DNA of 49,413 nt from Pseudomonadota bacterium. Its GTDB lineage: Bacteria > Desulfobacterota > Anaeroferrophillalia > Anaeroferrophillales > Tharpellaceae. This document shows, in pieces, positions 43,226-49,413 of this stretch. The notes beneath the pieces were generated by a model, which saw only the letters and a list, made by a program, of their open reading frames with translations, had not been told where the DNA came from and searched no databases. The stretch covers positions 1 to 49,413 of the forward strand of contig DAOWHJ010000159.1 of NCBI GenBank assembly GCA_030641485.1, given 5' to 3'. Position 1 is the stretch's first letter. The number at the start of each line of letters is the position of its first letter. The position numbers were made by a program, and so were the translations under genes.

Positions 43226-43924
43226 TTACAACTCACCTAACTCTTTCAGGCTGACAACCTGTGATTCAGCAATAATCAAATGGTCTAAAAGGCGTACACC
43301 TAAAGTTAAGGCGGCATTTTTCAACTCCTGGGTTATCCTCAGATCGTCAAGCGATGGCGTCAGGCTGCCGCCGGGATGGTTATGGGCAACCAATATAGCT
43401 GCTGCCCGATATTTGAGAGCTCTACTTAAAACCTCACGCGGATAGACGACACTCATATCCACAGTGCCTCGATGAATTACCTCACTCTTAATCAGGCGAT
43501 GACGATTATCTAAAAAAAGAACTAAAAACTGCTCTTCAGGCAGACCCTCGAGACGAGCTCGACAGAGGCTTGCAATCTGCTCTGGGGAAGTTACCGACTG
43601 CCGCTTAAGTTCAGGGGCTTCTAGGTAAAGAACCAGAATTTCACGACACAGTTTAAGTAAAAGGGCGCTATGTAACCCGACCCCGGAGACTTCACGCAAT
43701 CTCTCTAAAGGAGCATCGATAACTTTTTTCAGGGTCTCAAAATTGCGCAACAACTCCTTCGCCACCGGTTTAACATCACGCCTTGGGATTGCATAACTCA
43801 AAAGTAATTCAAGAACCTCATAATCATGCAGGCCATCCAGGCCCTGATCGGCAAAACGCTTTTTCAAGCGCTCTCTATGACCCTGATGGTCAGGATTTTT
43901 ATCTTTTTTATTTACCATATCCAT
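43226..43924 (-). CDS. radC: RadC/JAMM-domain protein
   Basis: A 232-residue member of the RadC family, whose biochemical role is unsettled despite the old DNA-repair name. The N-terminal helical UPF0758 part (about 15-105, DQGLDGLHDYEVLELLLSYA and SGVGLHSALLLKL) is followed by the JAMM metalloprotease-like domain. That domain carries the complete metal motif ILVAHNHPGGSLTPSLDDLR (about residues 175-195, His-x-His and distal Asp) and an upstream Glu in VIHRGTVDMS context. Two close ATGs (43924, 43918) are possible starts. It is upstream of and probably cotranscribed with lptF. Confidence 0.93.
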   Translation of the reverse strand: MDMVNKKDKNPDHQGHRERLKKRFADQGLDGLHDYEVLELLLSYAIPRRDVKPVAKELLRNFETLKKVIDAPLERLREVSGVGLHSALLLKLCREILVLYLEAPELKRQSVTSPEQIASLCRARLEGLPEEQFLVLFLDNRHRLIKSEVIHRGTVDMSVVYPREVLSRALKYRAAAILVAHNHPGGSLTPSLDDLRITQELKNAALTLGVRLLDHLIIAESQVVSLKELGEL

Positions 43925-44045
43925 GTTTTCACTGGCTGAGATATAATCATGTGACTTTAAACTTGATTTTTTTCACTTTAGTCCATAGATTGTGTGAGTA
44001 TGATTGTAAATATTCAGTTTTAGTTTCAAACTGCCGAAGAATGAT

Positions 44046-44067
44046 GGATACCCCAAGGGCACTTCTT
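44046..44067 (+). repeat. Repeat R2 core, left of cooC
   Basis: GGATACCCCAAGGGCACTTC plus TT. It matches 45089-45111 in the same orientation apart from one extra G, so the two copies form direct repeats bracketing the cooC-like gene. Confidence 0.8.
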
Positions 44068-44114
44068 CACTACGTTCAGGGCGCAATCTTTAGCTCTGTC
44101 CCCGTGCGAAGCAG

Positions 44115-44168
44115 GGCGAAGCAAAGTTCGCCTATTTTTTTTGCAACTTAAGCGCCAATCACAACAAA
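44115..44168 (+). repeat. Dispersed repeat R1, copy b (leader of cooC)
   Basis: The palindromic module GGCGAAGCAAAGTTCGCC (44115-44132) is followed by TTGCAACTTAAGCGCCAATC and ACAACAAA (44141-44168). Core and spacing match copies a and c. It points to the cooC start 76 nt away. Confidence 0.82.
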
Positions 44169-44243
44169 GCCGAATATTTACGTAAGATTTATTTCAACAA
44201 AAATAAAACTACCACATAACCAAACAATAAAGGAACTTCAACT

Positions 44244-45026
44244 ATGAAAATTGCAATTTCGGGCAAAGGCGGAGTGGGCAAAACCACTCTGGCCGGAACC
44301 CTAGCCCGAGTCATAGCCGCCACTGAACATAAAGTCCTAGCGATCGATGCTGACCCTGATGCCAATTTAGGCTCAGCCTTAGGTTTCCATCTTGATGAGG
44401 TTGAAAAAGTCACTCCAATTGCGGAGATGACTGATCTCATACAGGAACGTACGGGCTCACAAAAAGGCTCCTACGGTGGAACCTTCAAACTCAATCCTAA
44501 AGTTGATGATATCCCCGAACGTTTCAGCTTGACCCGCGAAAATTTAAAACTTCTAGTGTTGGGCACAATCCCGGAAGGTGGTGGCGGCTGCTACTGCCCA
44601 GAGGGTGTAATCCTAAAGTTCCTTCTGCGCCACATCCTGTTGCAACGAGATGAGAGCATCATTCTGGATATGGAGGCCGGCCTTGAACATCTGGGACGTG
44701 GGTCAACCAAAGGAATTGACGCTTTTATCGTTGTCGTTGAACCGGGGTCCCGGAGTTTAAAAACCGCCCGCCAGATCAAAAAACTGGCTACCGATCTGGG
44801 CATCAACCAGGTCTATGTCGTTGGCAACAAAATCAGTGAAGCAAGTGATATTGAGTTTATAAATGACAACCTGGATGGTATCAAAATTTTAGGTTTTCTT
44901 GATTACGACCAAGAGATTGTCACCGCTGACCGCCACGACCAGGCCCCCTTTGAAGTAAACCAGAAACTTGTTGAAAATGTCAAAACAATCTATGAAAACC
45001 TGAAAAAAGAGCTGGTTACTAACTGA
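44244..45026 (+). CDS. cooC: CooC-like nickel-insertion ATPase (CO dehydrogenase maturation family)
   Basis: A 260-residue SIMIBI-class ATPase resembling CooC/AcsF, which helps insert nickel into CO dehydrogenase or acetyl-CoA synthase. It has the deviant Walker A AISGKGGVGKTTLAGTLARV at the N-terminus, DADPDANLGSALGF (switch region), the CooC-type Cys pair in GGGGCYCPEG (about residues 113-118, C-x-C), and ILDMEAGLEHLGRGSTKGID (Walker B region), where the family has a highly similar string. AAAGGAAC precedes the ATG. No CODH gene is in the window. The gene stands alone, flanked by repeats on both sides. Confidence 0.88.
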   Translation: MKIAISGKGGVGKTTLAGTLARVIAATEHKVLAIDADPDANLGSALGFHLDEVEKVTPIAEMTDLIQERTGSQKGSYGGTFKLNPKVDDIPERFSLTRENLKLLVLGTIPEGGGGCYCPEGVILKFLLRHILLQRDESIILDMEAGLEHLGRGSTKGIDAFIVVVEPGSRSLKTARQIKKLATDLGINQVYVVGNKISEASDIEFINDNLDGIKILGFLDYDQEIVTADRHDQAPFEVNQKLVENVKTIYENLKKELVTN

Positions 45027-45057
45027 TAAAAATATCCACCATAAAACCATAACAAAT

Positions 45058-45146
45058 GACGGCGAACGTTGCTTCGCCGTCTTAAGACGGATACCCCAAG
45101 GGGCACTTCTTCTCGAAGTTTATACCCTTCATGGTGCTCAGGCGCA
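45058..45146. repeat. Repeat R2 with GGCGAA hairpin, right of cooC
   Basis: A 9-bp perfect hairpin (GACGGCGAA at 45058-45066 with 45073-45081) leads into GTCTTAAGAC, the R2 core at 45089-45111, a TTCTCGAAG palindrome and the 33-nt segment 45114-45146 that is nearly identical (32 of 33) to 6878-6910 in inverse orientation. The rest of the spacer to 45316 has no gene; GTGCTTCGCACGGGTATC at about 45281-45298 echoes the CCCGTGCGAAGCA at 44101-44113. Confidence 0.8.
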
Positions 45147-45316
45147 GGCTCCGCCCGGCTCGCTTTCAGCCCTGCTTGGAGCAATGCCCCCAGACAATTT
45201 GAAGACATAACCTGAATAGAGTAAATTATTGGATTTCGCATCACTTGTGCCATGGTCACTAGAGAAAAAGTCCCTCTGGAGTGCTTCGCACGGGTATCAA
45301 ATACTTACTCTGCTAC

Positions 45317-45574
45317 TTACCTAGAAGACTTCTCCTGTTGACATTTTTGGCTACAAAAAAACTGGTCGGAATTACGCCATCCCCCAGGCAAAGCTTCATT
45401 CTCAGAGACATAGAGACCACATCTTAGGCACTTCACCATTTTTTTTCCTTTCGCGGCATGGGTGCCACTGACACCATTGCGACTGTGTGCACCAACATCA
45501 GGGGTCGCTGGCCGTCCCCGAAACAGACGAAAAAAAAGATAACCTAACCCTATCCATAATATAAATCTAAACAC
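45317..45574 (-). CDS. PP0621-like small membrane/zinc-ribbon protein
   Basis: An 85-residue protein with one N-terminal membrane segment (FRFILWIGLGYLFFRLF) and a C-terminal four-Cys metal-binding motif (KCLRCGLYVSENEALPGG, then FFCSQKCQQE). This is the layout of the PP0621 family, whose function is unknown. The start is a GTG at 45574 with GAGG about 8 nt upstream. It begins 5 bp after the AsmA-like stop, so the two are probably cotranscribed. Confidence 0.85.
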   Translation of the reverse strand: MFRFILWIGLGYLFFRLFRGRPATPDVGAHSRNGVSGTHAAKGKKMVKCLRCGLYVSENEALPGGWRNSDQFFCSQKCQQEKSSR

Positions 45575-45579
45575 TTGAC

Positions 45580-48500
45580 CTACCTCACCGAACCAGCCTT
45601 TTCTAGGCCACTATCACTCTTCTTATCAGCCCCCATTTTATCAAAAAGTTTTCCTGGCATTTGCAAAAGCCTGACCGGGGTCTTAAAAAATCTCTGCACC
45701 ATCCCACTTATATTTTTTCCCACTCCGATAACCGTTTGGGTCTCAATCTTAAGATCATCAAATGGTCCACGGACTGTCATCGGGATAACGACAAAAGTTT
45801 TATTGTCACCAGTTATGATATAGCCGACCACAGGAATCGAGGCAAGCAGTTTATCAACTGCTTGCAAGGGCTGAACCCCGACTTCAAGATTGACCTCGTC
45901 CTTAAGAAGATCGATTGTACCACTACCATAAAGGTTAAATGCCGGACCCTGCATATCAAATTCATCAATCTCAAGCAGCCCCCCGACCACCAACCCCTTA
46001 TAAGTGAGTTCCCGATAAGGAACCCCTTTATTGACACTGAATTCCGGCAGATGTAAGGCTGCAAACTGTGACAGATTAAGTAAAGAGCAGATATTAGCAA
46101 TCAGGGTAAATCTTTTCAACCGACCATTGTGAAAATTAAAATCAAGTTCTCCATCAAGACTCTCTTTCCAGTCCTTGGCTGAGGCCCCATGCCAATAGAG
46201 ATCAAGGGTTAGAGATCCATCCCCCCCCGACATCGGAAAACCCCGGTCGGGACTTTTCAGATAATCGCTCAAAGTCCCTAATTCAATATCCTCAAGTCTA
46301 GACTCCAACATAAAAGAGTCATCGACGAAACGCCAGCCGGCGTAGACATTAAAATCTCCATCAAAACTTTTCCCAACAAGTCTCTCTATATTTATTCCCG
46401 CAGCACTCAAAAGACAATCACATTCAATCTCATCCAAGATCATCTGTTGCCAGCGCAAGCGCTGGACTCGAGCTTTAAGACTAAGATTATTGCGTACCAA
46501 CTCCCGCTTCCAGGTCATAAATGATGCAACCTGATCATCTTCAAGAACTTCTGTCAGTTCCTCTAGCAAAACTGCCTGAACCCGCTCTTCTGACAACTGC
46601 CCAACCGATTCTTTTCCAATTGAGCCCGAGACTACTTTTCCTGAAAAACCTATCAGACTATCAATATCGAGATCTGAAACAACAATTTCAACATCACCTT
46701 GCAGACTATTAAATCCCTGCAACTCCCCGGTGATACCAACCTGAGCCCGTTCTCTCCCCCACTTCCAGCTGCAATCTCTTATTGTCAACGGTCCATCCAA
46801 ATCTCCGGCCAGAGACAAATTAAAGTCGTATAAATTACGCCATGAACTCTTCGCAGTAGATTTTTTTACTCCTGAAAGTGCTGGGAGCACTAATTTATCC
46901 ACCACACATTTAAGATCATAATCCAAGATTAGCGACTCTGCTGCAACCTCGACGGCCAACTCATTCACGAAACTCTCAGGCCCGACAACTCCAGTTGGTA
47001 CTTTTTCTGTAACTATTTTATTCTTTAATAAAAAATCTTCAACTTCAAGGTATGGGCTGCTAATTTCCCCGGAGACTAAGTAGTTTACAGCTTCTTGCCC
47101 CTTACATACGCACCCCTGGAAATTAAACTCCGACTGGTCACAAATTAGGTCAAGTTGTTTAATAATAACTTTATCCAGATTGAACTCAGCCTCACATTTC
47201 ATACTACCAACCGGCTTATCTGTAAAAGAAGACTCAATCCCCCGCCAATCGAGGCCGAGAGTTCCGGCTAACTCAAGATCAGAAAAATCATTAGCGGAAG
47301 CCGTCACGTTAACTTCAAGTAGTGAGCCACCAGCATCTAAACCTTTAATATCATAGATATTAGCCAACAAGTTATCAAGATCCTTGGGAGCAAACTCTGA
47401 GCATCTAACGGTAAGATTGAGACCAGCAGCCACGCTATCAGCAGCCCGTAAAAAAAATCCAGGCCCCGGCACCGTGCCCAACAACGTTAAGGGCACACTC
47501 CCACAATCAAAGGTTGCAGACTCAATCTGCACTTGATCACTTGTCAGAGAAAAAGCCACATTACCATTTTCCACATCCCATGGGATTGCACTTAACACAA
47601 ACGATATTTCTCGACCACTAAAGGTGCCACCCCAATCCATCTCATGCCATTGCACTAAAGGGCCCTGAAAAGTTAACTCACCAGCAATGGAGCCCTGCTT
47701 AAATGTAATCGGCAAAGCCCGCTTGGGTGAAGATTTCACAGCCTCCGCAAATAAACTCTCAAGATATGGATTTAGCCCTTGTAAATCAACTTCAAGAAAG
47801 CCGGAAAATGCCATCTGAACTTGGTGAAATATATTCTGTAATGAGAAAGCTCCTGACTCACATGTAAGTGTATCTCTGATTGATAAGTTAAGATTACTAA
47901 TTTCAAGTAGGTTAGTTGTAAGCGTCAAATCGGCAGACTCAACCATAAATGCAGGCCAATTCTCAGTCGCAGTAAAAGATAAATTCTCACCAATCAAATG
48001 CCCCCCGATTATCCCGGCCGGAGGCTCTAGCTCAACCATTCTCACAATCTTACGATAATCACCTTTAAGGTAAGCATTTTCAACCGCTAGGTTCCCCTGA
48101 GCTTGCAAATGCTTTGTGTAGCTTTGCACTGACTCAGGAATAATCCCCCAAGGGAGCAGAGGCAGGATTGTGGCGGGATTAAAAGTTGAGCTGCTCAGTT
48201 TGGCCTCGATAGTCCCATCAATACCGCGCCGAGCCTCATGTAAAAGACAATAACCCCGCACGATCAAACCATCGGCATTGATCGTGCAATCACGAGTCTC
48301 TATTGTATTGTAACTATCTGCCAAATGAAAATCATAATCTACTGCAAAACGATCAAATTTAAGCTTCTGTTTAAAAACCTGCTGATAATCAAGCTCAGCC
48401 TGATGCAAAACAATCTGCCCTTTTGACCTGAAAAGCCCAAGCAAACTCCCCTTGTAGTTTGAATCAATATCAACCCGACCTCCGATAAAACGCATCGGCA

Positions 48501-49329
48501 CATATTCTTGATAATAGGGAAAGTAGTTTGAACCATTAAGATTTGCGGCATTGATTTTACAATCAAGCACCATCTTGCCAGGTTCCAATGGGAATTTCAG
48601 ATTAGAGAGGCTCCCCTCAATCTTCACAGTGCCATCCCCATCTTTATCAAGGGCTATGGCTGTCAACTTAAGGAGAGTCTGGCTCTTAGTCTTATGCCAT
48701 AAAAAAGAGGCATTTAACTGCTTAAGGCTGGTTGTAATTGGTGATGTGCCAAAGCAACTATCCGTAAATTCAACGGCCCCATCAACAATTTCAATTTCAG
48801 CACCACTGATTTCAGCATCAAACTGCCATGTCCCAAGAGCTGCGAGCCACCCATTTTCATGCGGGACTTCATTCTGCAATCCCGGATCAACAACTACGAT
48901 TTTGGAATCACTAACACTCTTTGTGGAGTTCAGAAAAGCCGCTATCTGAGATTTTCCTCGCTCAAGATTTAAAACGACATCCGGCCGCACCAGAGTCAGG
49001 CAACTCAAATGCAAACTCCGTTTAAACAGATGCCAAAGATCGAAATTGATAATCGCCGTCGTCACAAATATATGCTGCGACCTGGATTTATCAAAAACTC
49101 TTACCCCATCAACCCGCAAGCCCGGTCCGTGCTGAAAGGTCAGCCCTAACTTAGCGACACTAACCTCACCGGCAAGCTGTGATTGCAGATAATCAAGTAG
49201 CTGCGGTCGATAATTATCCAAGTCGATCAGGTTCGGCAGGCTGATCAGGAGTAAAAAAAAACCCAAGATCAGAGTCGCACCTAATCGAGTCAGTAAGCGC
49301 CATTTTTTTCTAACTTCAATATGAGACAA
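45580..49329 (-). CDS. Large AsmA-like protein (YhdP/TamB superfamily)
   Basis: A 1249-residue protein with one N-terminal membrane anchor (about 14-33, LGATLILGFFLLLISLPNLI) and a huge periplasmic beta-rich body. Such proteins bridge inner and outer membranes and are implicated in phospholipid transport. The N-terminus has the AsmA start (DLDNYRPQLLDYLQSQLAGE, VAKLGLTFQHGPGLRVDGVR). The C-terminus carries the AsmA/DUF3971-type block (GELDFNFHNGRLKRF, YRELTYKGLVVGGLLEIDEF, NLYGSGTIDLLKDEVNLEVG, VRGPFDDLKI). The start is a TTG at 49329; in-frame stops lie just upstream. No cleavable signal is evident. Confidence 0.88.
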   Translation of the reverse strand: MSHIEVRKKWRLLTRLGATLILGFFLLLISLPNLIDLDNYRPQLLDYLQSQLAGEVSVAKLGLTFQHGPGLRVDGVRVFDKSRSQHIFVTTAIINFDLWHLFKRSLHLSCLTLVRPDVVLNLERGKSQIAAFLNSTKSVSDSKIVVVDPGLQNEVPHENGWLAALGTWQFDAEISGAEIEIVDGAVEFTDSCFGTSPITTSLKQLNASFLWHKTKSQTLLKLTAIALDKDGDGTVKIEGSLSNLKFPLEPGKMVLDCKINAANLNGSNYFPYYQEYVPMRFIGGRVDIDSNYKGSLLGLFRSKGQIVLHQAELDYQQVFKQKLKFDRFAVDYDFHLADSYNTIETRDCTINADGLIVRGYCLLHEARRGIDGTIEAKLSSSTFNPATILPLLPWGIIPESVQSYTKHLQAQGNLAVENAYLKGDYRKIVRMVELEPPAGIIGGHLIGENLSFTATENWPAFMVESADLTLTTNLLEISNLNLSIRDTLTCESGAFSLQNIFHQVQMAFSGFLEVDLQGLNPYLESLFAEAVKSSPKRALPITFKQGSIAGELTFQGPLVQWHEMDWGGTFSGREISFVLSAIPWDVENGNVAFSLTSDQVQIESATFDCGSVPLTLLGTVPGPGFFLRAADSVAAGLNLTVRCSEFAPKDLDNLLANIYDIKGLDAGGSLLEVNVTASANDFSDLELAGTLGLDWRGIESSFTDKPVGSMKCEAEFNLDKVIIKQLDLICDQSEFNFQGCVCKGQEAVNYLVSGEISSPYLEVEDFLLKNKIVTEKVPTGVVGPESFVNELAVEVAAESLILDYDLKCVVDKLVLPALSGVKKSTAKSSWRNLYDFNLSLAGDLDGPLTIRDCSWKWGRERAQVGITGELQGFNSLQGDVEIVVSDLDIDSLIGFSGKVVSGSIGKESVGQLSEERVQAVLLEELTEVLEDDQVASFMTWKRELVRNNLSLKARVQRLRWQQMILDEIECDCLLSAAGINIERLVGKSFDGDFNVYAGWRFVDDSFMLESRLEDIELGTLSDYLKSPDRGFPMSGGDGSLTLDLYWHGASAKDWKESLDGELDFNFHNGRLKRFTLIANICSLLNLSQFAALHLPEFSVNKGVPYRELTYKGLVVGGLLEIDEFDMQGPAFNLYGSGTIDLLKDEVNLEVGVQPLQAVDKLLASIPVVGYIITGDNKTFVVIPMTVRGPFDDLKIETQTVIGVGKNISGMVQRFFKTPVRLLQMPGKLFDKMGADKKSDSGLEKAGSVR

Positions 49330-49361
49330 ATCGGGCTCTCTACTCTCTACTTTGCTAATAT

Positions 49362-49410
49362 CGAAACTAATTTCACTCCGTTCCGGTCATGAAGGGAGAA
49401 ATAAGTTTCG
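49362..49410. repeat. Inverted repeat at the window edge
   Basis: CGAAACTAATTTCACTCC (49362-49379) is complementary to GGGAGAAATAAGTTTCG (49394-49410) with few mismatches. It lies upstream of the AsmA-like gene and continues to or beyond the window end. Confidence 0.55.
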
Positions 49411-49413
49411 CCG

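Noticed and set aside
44990..45259. Minus-strand open frame of 89 codons overlapping the end of cooC
   Set aside because: It lies over repeat R2 and antisense to cooC, has no good ribosome site and no recognisable domain; kept only as a repeat.
1..49413. CRISPR arrays, tRNA/rRNA genes, prophage or insertion-sequence transposases
   Set aside because: No regularly spaced repeats, no tRNA-like cloverleaf with a GGTTCGAATCC-type arm, and no transposase or integrase domain were seen.

Overview
The window carries a Gram-negative, flagellated, type IV-piliated bacterium's chromosome. The envelope genes (LptF-type LPS permease, AsmA-like giant protein, MltA, lipoprotein and exported proteins) show a double membrane. 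A fused 2-oxoacid:ferredoxin oxidoreductase and a CooC-type maturation ATPase point to anaerobic metabolism. The gene set and the orders fliJ-motE-fliK-flgD-flgE and pilB-pilT-pilC-pilS-pilR are typical of Desulfobacterota (former Deltaproteobacteria, e.g. Desulfuromonadia-like). I cannot place it more finely. Nearly all genes look like ordinary chromosomal genes, and no prophage, CRISPR array, tRNA or rRNA was found.

Layout. (1) 1-6185, minus strand: flagellar hook operon fliJ, motE-like, fliK, flgD, flgE (flgE cut by the window edge), interrupted by an oppositely oriented putative lipoprotein gene (5000-5629). (2) 6348-10896, plus: ndk, bioD, mgtE, recO, glyQ. (3) 10917-15039: divergent mltA / clpS-clpA. 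(4) 15162-21713: exported SdrB-C39-like protein, glnS, membrane M48-TPR protease, DUF4410 protein. (5) 22023-26860, minus: an exported two-OB-fold NrfJ-like protein and the fused oxidoreductase. (6) 27418-31278: CBS-pair protein, DUF294 nucleotidyltransferase-like protein, sodium/solute symporter and its DUF4212 partner. (7) 32047-41959, plus: pilB, pilT, pilC, pilS, pilR, then a GNAT protein fused to a decayed NDP-forming acyl-CoA synthetase. (8) 42060-49329: radC-lptF (minus), cooC-like (plus), and an AsmA-like giant gene with a small PP0621-like gene (minus).

The most unusual content is between the genes. At least two dispersed repeat families sit in the spacers. R1 is about 55 bp (GGCGAA module, fixed spacing, then a CTTAAGCGCCAATCAC-like core), with three copies that all point toward a downstream gene start (glnS, pilB, cooC). 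R2 is a chain of short palindromes built around GGATACCCCAAGGG(G)CACTTCTT, with two good copies directly flanking cooC, one before bioD and fragments elsewhere. The pilT-pilC spacer is a roughly 216-bp nested inverted repeat. The glnS/M48 spacer holds a 92-bp inverted repeat with GGGGTCAGAGTAAA arms. Among the proteins, the strongest anomaly is the acetyltransferase fusion, which appears to have lost both the phospho-His of its CoA-ligase domain and the ATP-binding half of its ATP-grasp domain.
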